Made by a program: the position numbers and the translations under genes. The notes beneath the pieces are model-generated. The model made no database searches. It was not told the DNA's origin and saw only the letters and a program-made list of their open reading frames with translations. DNA of 64,000 nt from Benincasa hispida (lineage: Eukaryota > Streptophyta > Magnoliopsida > Cucurbitales > Cucurbitaceae): NCBI RefSeq assembly GCF_009727055.1, contig NC_052356.1:1132780-1196779 (forward strand), given 5' to 3'. This document shows, in pieces, positions 10,551 through 21,005 of the stretch. Every line of letters starts with the position of its first letter. The stretch's first letter is position 1.

Positions 10551-12085
10551 CAAGGGACAGGTCATGTCAACTAACCGACGTTAAAAATTTGCACTTCCTG
10601 GAGGCAGCCAGGCGAAAAAAGATTTCATTGCTTTTAATTTTCCTTTTTTTAGAATTAATTAGATTAGGTTAATTTAGGTTTAGGTTTAAATTAGTTTTAG
10701 TTTAATTATTTAAAAAAAAACTAGGGCACAACGTTACAACGCTGCAATGATTTTCAAGCATAGATTCGTGGGGTTTTCTTCCTCTCTTCCGATTTTTGGT
10801 GATTTTCTTCACTTTCTGGAGTGCCTTTCGACCTAGAGGTAATTCTTTAGTTTTTCCTATGTTTTTCTTTTGAGATTTTACAAGATAAAGGTTGAAAACT
10901 CTGGATTTGTGGGATATTTGCTGAAATTTGAAGTTTAGAGTTGTTCGGAATTTGAATTTTTTAAGTGCATTATGGTAAATTGTTGGGAATTTCTACTTGC
11001 AGGTTGGGGTTGGATTTTATTTAAGATTTTTTAGGAGATTTGATTGAGTTTAGAGGTGTCCATTATTTTCCCTAGGCTTTCACCGAAAGAGTTGTGAGTT
11101 ATTCATTAAAATGTCGATGGGTCCTAGGAAAGACAAGGGTAAAAAGGTGGCTAGTTCAAGTCATAGAGACCATGATCCTGAACCTTAGTTCCAACACCCT
11201 TTCAACAAATGAGAGTTTTCGGTGGAACCGGTGAACCACGCGAGTGGGTTCATTGAGTTTTCCTTCGTCTTTTAGGCTTTTCCTAGCCACTCAAACTTTT
11301 GAAAGTCAAAAACCCATCTTTCATTGTAAAGTAATGCCTGCACTCCTCCATTGATGAAGAACAAATTCATAGCTATCTACCGTGCACAAGGGATAGTAGA
11401 TCGTAGACTCTTTACCTCATGGTTGTCTTTCGTTGTGCTAGCCCTCATCAGGGAACCATAGTGTAGACCTCGAGAGGCGGAAGGTTCATCAACTCTTTTT
11501 CCAAAAAAACTCTTCTTAGTGCATCGAAATTTCCTATTTGAGTTTAGCAGACTCGTTCACATTTAGCTACCATTCATTGCCAACCCAACCAATCGATGTG
11601 GAAGACTTCGCGGAATAACAACTCTGAGTCTTCTTACGTTCCTGTTGATGAGGACGTAAGCACATCTCTTTCTTAGCCACAGGATCAGCAATGAAAAAAA
11701 AGATATCTCGGTAACGAAAACTATGGGGGGTTGTATTGGCGAGATCCAACGGTGAATAGCTGCCCAAAAGAAAAACCGTCTGGAAGTCCGAGGATAAGGG
11801 CGGTCTTGCTTGGCGCGAAGTCTGCTGGTTTGGGGGTAGGGTACGGTACTAAAGGTCCATCCTTAGGTTCATTTCCCAAGGAGCTTTAGATCAATTCCAT
11901 CATGTTGTGTCTACTAGGAGATTGGTCCCCGAAACGGTCTTGTCTCTAGAGCTTGACTTTTACACCCACATCACTGTAGAGACACAATAGCATGGTTAGG
12001 AGTCCCTTGCTGGCCTCCTGGTCAGGCGGTTATTCCTTTAGTAAAGGAACTTTACGCCAACATTAATAAGGATAAGGATTTCTCA
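10551..12085 (+). other. Family C element internal sequence, degenerate
   Basis: This stretch links the gag-like ORF to the plant-transposon domain at 12086. An ATG at 11111 opens a short frame of basic residues (MSMGPRKDKGKKVASSS), a typical lysine-rich start of Athila/Tat-type Gag, but stops follow soon after. A segment around 11570-11830 is noticeably richer in G and C and resembles no neighbouring repeat. No complete gene is visible. Confidence 0.4.
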
Positions 12086-12246
12086 TTGGTGCAAGGCGTT
12101 CAAGTGTCTTTCTCCTCTCTCCGTGTAAACGAAGTCTATGGGTTAACAGACTTCAATGATGAGTATAGTAGGCTCTTCTTGCAGCAGTTTCAAGAATGGG
12201 ATGTTATTGAAGCTTTTTGTGGGCCTAGAGTCGAGTGGGTCCGTTC
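12086..12246 (+). pseudogene. Putative plant transposon protein domain, 5' half (interrupted)
   Basis: The frame contains VSFSSLRVNEVYGLTDFNDEY and ends with a CGPRVEWVRS-like segment. It fits the pattern of the domain found near Gag in Tat-type elements (Pfam type Transposase_32, putative plant transposon protein), from memory of the family pattern. At 12247 it is cut by an inverted copia-type LTR; the second half resumes after 14143. Confidence 0.55.
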
Positions 12247-14143
12247 TGAAGGAGCCCTAAGGATAGGATCCTTGAGCAGAAGTGAGATCGTCCCAAAATT
12301 TCCAATTTTACAGAATAAATTTTACAGAGAACAAAAGTAATTATGTATTTAACACAATAATAAAACATGCAATAAAAAGGAAAAAAATAGGGTCTAGAAA
12401 CCCTTACCTTTGAAAACCTTCTTCGCGTAAAATCCCTTCTCTTTGCAAATCACGAACGAAAACTAAAATGGCCAATTGGGACACCACCAATTGAAGTCCT
12501 CGGTATTCTCAGGTAGAGAACCGAAGAGGTGTGGACTCTGGTGAATTTGGTGAGGGAATGGAAAAGATTTTTTCTTTGAGAGGAAGAGATGGAATATGGG
12601 ATAAAACTTATTTTCTTTGTAAAAGCACAAAACACCTCTTTTTCTTCCATCTTGTTTTTCAGGTAGAAGACGATCAAAATTAGAAAACTGTTTTTCCACT
12701 TACGTGAAAGTGAAGAGAAAAGAGGGGGAGGGAGTTATAACTCCCTCTCATTAATTAATTTAATAAATTAAATAATATTAATTAATATATTTAACTAAAT
12801 AAATAATTTAATATATATTAATATGATAACTACCTTATCATATAATAATATTAAACTATATGTTATATCAAATATAACATATAACCTATAGTTTTAAAAT
12901 TGTATCATATACAATATAACCTATAGTTTCCTTTCTCTCACTTTATATTAAATTTAATAATATGAATCCAATTCACATAATTAGTATTTGAATCATATTC
13001 AAATATTTATTTCCTCTCAAATAAACTTTATATTATAATGTATCAAATACATTATAACAATTATATCCTATATAATTAATTTAAGTTAATTATATCATAT
13101 ATAATTAATTCCCCCAATTAATTTGAACAATTCAAATTAATCCAAAAATTGATTCTCATTTAGTCCTATTGAGCTATTGAGGGGACCTCATGGACTTGTA
13201 GCTTAAAGCTCCAACGGTACGTGAATAATTAATTAAACTCTTTAATTAAATTATTCACCATCCATTTAACTGTTGGGTACTTCACTAAAGATCGATAGCT
13301 GCACTCTTCACACTACAGATATATTTCTGTGTCCATTGGATATACCAATCAACAGTACGATGACCCTTCACAAACTTCTTAAGTACCATTGATTCCTCTA
13401 ATGAACAATAAATCATAGTACAACTATGATCAAACCCCTCTTGGGCCAGAAGAAAATGTGGCGCCACATTGTTCAAGTCTCAGAATCAGCCCTAAGGAAG
13501 CGATTTATCTACTTTTTTCGACATTAAGGAAGGAGTGAGTTTCATCTTGTGTAGTTGTGTTCTCAACTCCCTGATCAGACAAATCCCCAAAATGATAGGC
13601 TTATTGAGTCAACAATCTGGCCATTTTCACCTATATAAATCAAAGGACTGCCCTCATAGGTAGGAGTTCACAACTCACTCAAAATTGGGATCATGTTACC
13701 TATGGTCATCCTAGTGAAATGTAAGTTTCTATTATGAATGGCGTTATATAATGAGACTAAATATTTCATGGTCCGGTCTTATACAAACTCCTTTGTATAG
13801 AATATCCCTGCTCACATGGCCCCACATGAATGATCAGGATTAGATCATTTGTAGTACTTTACAACAATTGTAACACATACAAAGCGAGTCATACTTGTAG
13901 TGTGACCAGGATAAGGTATCCAATCTTATCCATCTACACACATTTAGGTTATCACTTAAACATAATCCACCCGTATGTCTCTACATATATGTTTAAGCTA
14001 CAAGATAACCCTAGATGTTAGTTTATTGGTGTGTGGTTAATGCAACTAATTTTGAAATAAAACATCAACATAAATAAAATATTTGTACATTACAATTACA
14101 AACTATAGGACCCTAAAAGATTTAAGGCATCAACCCCAACACA
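12247..14143 (-). mobile_element. Solo copia-type LTR, minus orientation
   Basis: Read on the minus strand, this 1897-bp unit starts TGTTGGGGTTGATGCC at 14143 and ends ...GGGCTCCTTCA at 12247. It carries the common LTR landmarks (ggatgaccata, cagaaatatat). It contains no pol sequence and is flanked by two halves of one coding domain, so it is a solo LTR. The LTR body is AT-rich, with short ORFs that do not look like genes. It lacks the ACGATCGT cluster seen in LTRs b, c and d. Confidence 0.75.
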
Positions 14144-14620
14144 TCCGCACGACATAACAGTCCGGTTTAAGGTGAAAGAAATGTCTGTTTTCGATTAGGT
14201 CTAGCATGCATTCATTTGCTCCAACCTGATGATGATGCTGACCTACGTCACTAAAGATAGGGCGAAACTTTTTTTTTTTTTTTTTGCTCATTCAGGGTAG
14301 GTCCATTAAGACAGTTAGGGTTATTAGAGCCTCTATCAGTCGATGTGGATGGTGTTCCACCACGGGTAGCTTAAGATACCCCAACTTAATCACCGAACTG
14401 TGCCATAGGTTCGAGGTAGAGATCCCAAGAGACAAAGAGGGGATGAGACGTCGAGGTCCCATTTGCAGGACTACTATTGCTACATTCTGTGGTCATGGTG
14501 AGGAGGAGCACCATAAGAAGGAGCATGATGAGGAGGAGATCCCTGAGGAGGTGCTTTCTCGTGTTGATCCCCAGGATCAGTACGATGTGTCGATTGAGAG
14601 AAGTCGGCGAGTGTAGAGCT
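14144..14620 (+). pseudogene. Putative plant transposon protein domain, 3' half
   Basis: The peptide GRSIKTVRVIRASISRC, followed by GSLRYPNLITELCHRFEVEIP and RRGPICRTTI, continues the domain begun at 12086-12246. The frame has an extended T-run near 14271-14285 that probably shifts it. Downstream, the products are acidic and repetitive (EEE, RRSM). Together with the 5' half it represents one degenerate Tat/Athila-type protein on the plus strand. Confidence 0.55.
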
Positions 14621-14799
14621 CTTAAGATGGCGACCGAGGCATTGAGGGTGAGCTCTGAGGCTGTCCGTCAGGCTAGACGTGTAGAGAGGACTGCTAACTT
14701 CATGTTTCAGCGAGAATGCCTCTACTATGCTAGCATCAGGTTTCAATGTGACCTGCAGAGAGAGCTAGACTCACCCAACTCAAACTGATGGGTAGCCAT

Positions 14800-15012
14800 T
14801 TCCACCACCATCCCTTATTTCCCTCGGTATTATCTTTCCTTTCTTCATTTTCGTTGTTTTTTTAGCTTTCTTTTTCCTTTCTTTTAGTTTTTAGCTAACT
14901 TCTCTATTGTACTTTTCCTTTTTTTTTTCTTTTTTCTTTTTTTTTTCTTTTTTTTTCTTTTGTAGGTTTCTCTCCTTAACCCTTATAGAGAAGAAAGAAG
15001 AAAAAAGATGAA
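14800..15012. repeat. Polypyrimidine tract on plus strand
   Basis: About 200 bp are dominated by long T and CT runs on the plus strand, ending near cttttgtaggtttctctcc. No coding is visible. It follows the transposon-protein domain directly. Confidence 0.5.
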
Positions 15013-15017
15013 GTTAA

Positions 15018-15199
15018 GGCACCCTTGTCTTAGAATTGCTTTCTCTTTTTTTTGCACCCTTGTCTTAAAACAAGGGTGTCTTTCTTTTAGTGTCTAACTC
15101 GCAATTCCTTTTCACCCTACACTGGCTTGGTTATTAGTCTAAGATATATCTAACTTTAAAAATTAAAAAGAGAAGCAATTCTAAGATAATGGTGCCTTT
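15018..15199. repeat. Nested inverted repeats (hairpin array)
   Basis: The word ggcacccttgtcttagaatt (15018 on) is followed at 15054-15080 by a near-perfect hairpin, cacccttgt-loop-acaagggtg with a 9-bp stem. At 15165-15199 the first word reappears inverted (agaagcaattctaagataatggtgcct). A transcript on either strand could form a two-level stem-loop. It lies at the junction between plus-oriented and minus-oriented family-C material. Confidence 0.6.
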
Positions 15200-16104
15200 A
15201 TAAACTCATGCACACAAATCTTAATTGGTATTTCTTTTACATAGAGGGACAACTTTCACACTCTAACCGTCGAGAACCTATCACTCTTTTCTTGTGGGCC
15301 CTAACTAGACACGATAAAGGTAGCACTTTTCACCTCTATCCATGCACACACTCATTAGTGAAAGTTATGTCATTTTGCAAGCTTGCTTTATTTTTTTATA
15401 TATATGCTAGGAACTTTTTTTTTGTTCTCAAGACCAAAAGTTGTCCTATCAGGGTGACAAAGAAAATCAAGTAGACATTACATTTCTAAAAGTTTAAGAT
15501 TCTAAATAAACATGAAAACAAAACATTTGATTTCTTTATAAAATTAAAAGGAAATGATTTTTTCTTTTAAAAAATGGTTTCAAAACTTTTTTTGAAAATT
15601 TTAAAATATCTAAAATTTTGCTTATATCTTTACTAAAAAGATCGTGTCATCAAAAATTTCATCGATAAGAATGAAATGATTGTGTAAAAATCTATTGAGA
15701 GTATAAAACAAATCGAATGGTGATTCTTTTATTTTGTGTTAATCTATGAGTAGAAAGAGCGACAATGAAAGAGCAGGAACCCTGGATATTCATGCATTCA
15801 ATCAATCATGCATTTATTTATTTATAGCAAAATGAGTAAAAAGTCATTCTATATATCTAGAAGTCATGGAGTATCTAAAAGAAATCTTGAAGAATCATTA
15901 TTAATATGAAAGACATATTTCATCAAGAAGTAAAAAATTCACAATCATATCGAAATCGCAAAATTTAACTCTAACCCGAGCTCAGATGCTCAAGGGTTCC
16001 AGACATGCATTTATATCATTATTATAGAGCAAAAATTTTAGTAATGCTCATTTTTACAATCCTCAACTTAGAAAAGTGAAAGAAACATGCAAAACATGTA
16101 ATGT
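15200..16104 (-). other. 3' non-coding part of family C element copy 2
   Basis: The sequence is AT-rich with no convincing ORF and lies on the minus-strand 3' side of the polypurine-like tract at 16105-16122. It probably includes the 3' LTR or terminal region of copy 2, but I could not fix its end. Confidence 0.3.
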
Positions 16105-16122
16105 TTTCCCACCTCCAACTTA
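16105..16122 (-). promoter_or_regulatory. Polypurine-like tract, family C copy 2
   Basis: On the minus strand this reads AAGTTGGAGGTGGGAAAA, preceded by attgaggacaatgttcaa. That is the usual context just before the 3' LTR in plant Athila/Tat-type elements (aagtttgggggtg type). Confidence 0.45.
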
Positions 16123-16423
16123 AAAATTGAACATTGTCCTCAATGTTTAAGATATGCATATAAGCTCAAAGACAAAAAGTAAAGGGGAACAGAAAACTCC
16201 CCATATGACATTTTCATGCATGGAGTGGTGAAATGATCTCCCTACTTCAAAATGATGCTTTTCTTATTTTTAAGGTATTTCTAAAAAGAAAAACAAGAAG
16301 TTAATCTAAAAGTAAATAAAGGAAAGCAATTAGAAATTGTTTTATTTTTTTACGCCTGGCTACCTCTAGAAATGGAAAATTTTTAAAGCTGATTGTTCGA
16401 CGTGACCCGTATTTTTCTCATTT

Positions 16424-17584
16424 TCAAGGTACATAAAAATTTTCATACTTCTCCAGCCCTCTCTTAGATGAATCTATATAGCCTGGTAGGATTATAAGGA
16501 TATTCATCTTTTGATGATAACCAAACATGTCGAATTTAGTTTTTCTAATTTTTGACAAAAAAAAAAAAGAAAAAAGAAAAAAGAAAGAATCAAAAGACTC
16601 AAGAGACCCAAAAGAGTCGAAACAAAGAAAAGACTCAACAACTGACTCAGATTCATAAGGAAAATATGAGCAATAGTAAAAAATGTAAGAAATCCCAGAG
16701 GGAAGAAGAGAGTGGGGTTTGGTAACCTCAAACTCTATTACTTGAGACTCATCAAGATGGAGCTCGAACTCATACTTAATCTTACTAACTTGTTTTTGGT
16801 AAGGTGGGGAATAAACATCTTCTTCGTCAGTCCAAAGTTCCTTAGATACCTCGATATTGATAACACGGATGATGGAATGCTTTGAACAGCTTTCCAGTGT
16901 AAGCGTCGAATGTGCAAGTCGAGGAACAGGCTCTACCTTAATAAACATGGGAGCTTCAGTCTCCAGGTGAGATTCAGTAGATTCCTGCACATACTGAAAA
17001 GAAGCATTAGTAAGTTCATACATGATAGAATCCAAAGTCTTACCTTGACCTGTACTCTGAGGAACCAACTGCTCAACATAATGATCGATACAAGTCACTT
17101 CACAGCACAACTCACTATGACTAGAAAATTGTTGGTCCCAAGACTCTTCTAATCTCCCAATTGATTCAGTAATCTAAGCAATGAGGTTACTCAAAATACT
17201 AAATTTAGTTTTAACTTCAGATACAAAACTGAAACTATCTTGTTGGAAACTATAGGATTCTTGTTGGGTGAAGGAAGATTCCTGCATAATCCCACAAGAA
17301 TTGTTAGAAAGTTCCTTAACTAATTTTTCTAAATAAATACTTGAATTGAAGGAAGAGGAATGTATCGACAACAGTGTTTGGCTAGGTATCTCCCATGGAG
17401 GGTAATGGTTGAGTACAGGACCACGTGAAATTTATGATTGCCTAATAGTCAAATCTTGAACAAGAGAGGTTTGTTGATAAACTTGACTTTTAAGTTCATT
17501 TATTTTTTGTCTTACCTCTTGTTCTTTCTTATGTTAAGTTGCTTGCCTCGAAAGAAGTACATTAAAGATATTCATATCCGCCAT
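16424..17584 (-). pseudogene. Family C gag-like ORF (copy 2)
   Basis: From an ATG at 17584 (MADMNIFNVLLSRQA) the minus strand encodes about 386 codons, broken by stops after LSRQAT and after TIRQS. Two long open pieces remain (17174-17371 and 16424-17110). The protein is rich in E, S, Q and F and includes LEKLVKELSNNSC, ELHLDESQVIE and a hydrophobic SGISYIFYYC segment. It starts ~95 bp inside a tRNA-Asp-type primer-binding site, the usual place for gag. I recognise no zinc knuckle or enzyme motif. It is conserved with copy 1 on the plus strand (7594-8051 plus 9982-10550). Confidence 0.6.
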
Positions 17585-17679
17585 ATTAAAACAAGTGACT
17601 CAAAGAAAGAAAAATCTTTTTTGTGTTTTTAAAGTTTACAAGTTAAATTTAACTAAGAAAGAGATTAAATGGCTTAGCA

Positions 17680-17697
17680 TCCCTAACGATGGCACCA
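17680..17697 (-). promoter_or_regulatory. Degenerate primer-binding site (tRNA-Asp type)
   Basis: The minus strand reads TGGTGCCATCGTTAGGGA, which matches 12 of 18 bases of the Athila/Tat motif TGGCGCCGTTGCCGGGGA. It lies just inside the LTR at ~17700-19243 and in front of the gag-like ORF. Confidence 0.5.
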
Positions 17698-17699
17698 TT

Positions 17700-19243
17700 T
17701 TGTTCAACTCCCAATCAATGTTGTTAATTTGAATCCAAACAGAAACAAAAATATTTATAAATCACCGAAACCTACATCTTATACTAACAAATAACATAAG
17801 CAGCAAGTATGAGATCGATCCACAGGGAGGCTAATGTCTAATCTTTTCTTAAGCTAAATTCGACTATGAAAGCAATAAAAAATGGGGGTTTTGGGTTTTG
17901 ATAAAACGTGAAACATGCTTGAAATTGAAAGATAGAGGATAAATGTAAACAAAGATTGGCCAATCTTGTTTCTAGAATAATTTAGACATTCAATACAATT
18001 TTTATCATTGATTCCCACAAATTAGTTATGATATCGAATTATGCACACAACTACTCACTTGACTTGATTAAGATAGCCTCTATAATGATGAACAACTAGC
18101 AAAAATCTAATCAAGAAAGCATCCTAAGCATTGATTAAAGTTGGAAAGACCTAACCCTAATCAACCTATATGTTTCTAATCCTATTGGGTTCGATAACGA
18201 CCATATAGAATTAAAAACACATGCATTATGTCTAAGGATTCAATTGTGTCAATTAATTGTCAAGAAAGCCATAATTCAATTAATTGAAATTATCTTCAAA
18301 TCTAGCAATTAATGTATTCTAGGAATCGCCATCAAATACACAATTAACTATTGCCACTTAGTAGATCTTAGCTAGACATTCTTATGCAAGAATACATTTA
18401 AATCAACTTACTCACGCAAGATTATAACAAAACTAAGATTCTTAGCATTACATACTCATGAGATCAAGATCTATAAACATACTTTTAGAAGTTCAAATTG
18501 ATTCAAAGAAGCATAGATTCAGATTGCAATTAGTCAAAGAATAGCAGAAATCTCAAGAAATATGCAAAGAATTCTTGAACTAGAAACAAGATTGAAGGTT
18601 TACCTCATAAATCCATAGACAAATCCATGAAGAACTTCTAATCATTTGCTTCCAATCCAGAAATAAAACGAAAAAATCTAACCTAATTAACACCGAATTA
18701 CATAGGAGATAAAAAAAAAAATTGTGAGAAACTTCGAACTCCATATTAAGTTCTGTTCCTTTGCTAAAAAATGAAACAAATCATTTTATATTCGCGAGGG
18801 TAGCGTCACAACTCAAGGATAGCATTGCGACACTATTACGCAAAAAAGCCAAGAAGCGTTGGGTGAACGGTGCGATGTTGGCGTGACACTTGGTTGCGCA
18901 AAAGGGCATGCATGCGCGGACATTTCTATCAAAATTGGTAGCAAGAGCGTTGTGACGCTGCTCTATTTGGTTGAATTATGCATGCTTATGTCTTTTAGCA
19001 TTGCTCGACACTGGTTGGAGGGTCGTGACGCTGCTTCCAATGGCATTTTGGTAAATATTTTAACTTTCTTCCATTGTATTGATTTCTTGGTCCTTTTTTT
19101 ATCCTTTTTAGTCCAAATTTCTTGCAATGACTCCAAAATACTCCCGAAACTATTTTACCTATAAAATTGACATTTAAAGCAAATAAATAACATAAAATCG
19201 AGGGATTTAACATTAAAAATATAGCTCTTTTCAAGACCTATCA
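17700..19243 (-). mobile_element. 5' LTR of family C copy 2, minus orientation
   Basis: Read on the minus strand the LTR starts TGATAGGTCTTGAAAAGAGC at 19243 and ends beside the primer-binding site near 17700. The plus-oriented LTR from 19554 begins TGATAGCTCTAAAAAAGAG and is homologous along its length, for example the aaatttagctta.ga.agatt word near the end and the cagcgtcgcaacgct-like words in the middle. The 3' boundary is approximate. Confidence 0.6.
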
Positions 19244-19553
19244 AGGTCGATAATCAAGCAAAGTAGGGGAAAACGAAGAGAACCTTATAAAATCTTTCCG
19301 GGTCATGCAAGCTTAACTAGAAAAGCTCTAGGCTCACTCATGCATGAATATATTTAGAATCATTCTTAAAAATGTGCTTCGTTGATTGATTGTAATCAAA
19401 TTTCATTATTGATTACAAATTTCATCCTATTTGACTATTGATACTAGAGTAACAACCTTAGCAATGTGAGCAAATATGTTTTTGCGTGATTGAATGTATG
19501 CTTGAATGTGTTTTTACCTTACTCGAGACGAGCGAAAATTAAGTTGGGGTGTT
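19244..19553 (+). other. 3' internal end of a plus-oriented Athila/Tat-like element with polypurine tract
   Basis: The stretch ends with actcgagacgagcgaaaatt then aagttggggtgttt, the characteristic purine tract in front of a plant Tat-type 3' LTR, followed at once by the LTR start TGATAGC at 19554. Most of this element's internal region is missing, because the minus-oriented LTR ends directly upstream at 19243. Confidence 0.55.
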
Positions 19554-21005
19554 TGATAGCTCTAAAAAAGAGTTATAATTCCTAGCTGAATTTAGGCTCA
19601 TAAATGGTTTTAAAGTTTAATTATCGTATTTTGTAGCTAAACTCATCTGGGGAGGCCAGAAAACCAATTAAAAGGAAAACGAACCAAAAATGAGCTAATC
19701 TGGAGGTTTGATGCACCAAATAGGAAAAATATCCAAAAATTACAATCCTGCCATTGATTGGAGCATCGCAGCCTTGGTGCAACACTGTAAGGTAGAATAC
19801 ATGGATGCAAGGCAGCGTTGCAACGCTGTAAAGATTGACAAAGTGCCACCAACGCGTGTACACAACGTAGCGTTACACCAGCGTCGCGCCCCCTGATTCT
19901 TAAAGGTTGTTGTCGACAAGAGAGTTGCAATGCTTTTATCAGCATTGCAACGCTACACCAATTTATGTATATATTACTCTTCAATTTAGGTCAGGGGATG
20001 CCGATTTTGATGGAGGCAAATGAGATGCCTAGTTTTCTTCCTTTCTCTTTATCTTTTCAACATTTTTAGGGTAGATTTTCAATTTATTTTGGATTGTAAA
20101 TTATGAATTGGTTCGACCTCTTCGATTTGTCTATGGATTGTTTAAGGTAACTTTTATATCTAGTTTTTGGAGTATTAATTCTTTGCCAATCTCTTGAGAA
20201 TTCTGCTTTCTTGAATAAATTGCATGTTGAATTTGTATCTTCTTCGAATCTGTGTTAATTTCTATAGGCATGTTTGTGAGGTTGACTTTCTTTCCATGAT
20301 CATGCATAGCTAATCAATTTTTAGTTACATCACGTTTTTACCAGAATATCTAGCTAAAATCAATCAAGTTAGCAATAGATAATTGTGAATTTAATGGTTA
20401 TTCCTAGGATACATGAATTGCTAGGTTGGAAGATAAATTTTGGTTAATGAATTAGACTATCCAGTTTAGTAATCAACATAATAGAATCCTTGTTATTAAT
20501 GCGCATGTTTTTAATTCAATATGGATGCTATCGAACCCAATAGGATTTAGAAGCATGTAGATTAGTTGGAGTTTGATCTTTCCGACCTTAATTGATGTTT
20601 AGGATGCTCCCTATGTGTGATCCTTGCTTGTTGTCCGCTTTTGTAGAGGCTAGTTAGGTTGCATCGAGTGAGTTGTTGTGCACACATGAATCAGTTGCAT
20701 GTTTAAGTTACAGAAGTCGATGATAGAAATTGCGTTGAATGGCTCTAAAAACTAGATAAACCAATCCTAGTTTACATTTATATCTTGCATTATAATTTCT
20801 TGTATGTTTTCATTTTATCCAAAACCAAAAGTCCCTGTTTTACTGCTTTCCACAGTCAAATTTAGCTTAGGAGAGATTTAATTTTTGGCCTCTCTATGAT
20901 TCGACCTTGTACTTACCACTTGTACTACCTAATAATATAAGTAGTGGTTTGGTGAATTTATAAATAATATTTGTTTAGTTAGAGTTTATGGGTGACGAAA
21001 AATTC
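19554..21005 (+). mobile_element. Plus-oriented LTR, family C
   Basis: The LTR starts TGATAGCTCT after the purine tract and runs ~1.45 kb. It is homologous, in opposite orientation, to the LTR at 17700-19243, which makes a head-to-head LTR pair separated by 310 bp. It contains short self-complementary words such as gcgttgcaacgc. The 3' end is approximate. Confidence 0.55.

Noticed and set aside
12450..13476. Minus-strand ORFs of 63-78 codons.
   Set aside because: They lie inside the solo copia-type LTR and look like chance frames.
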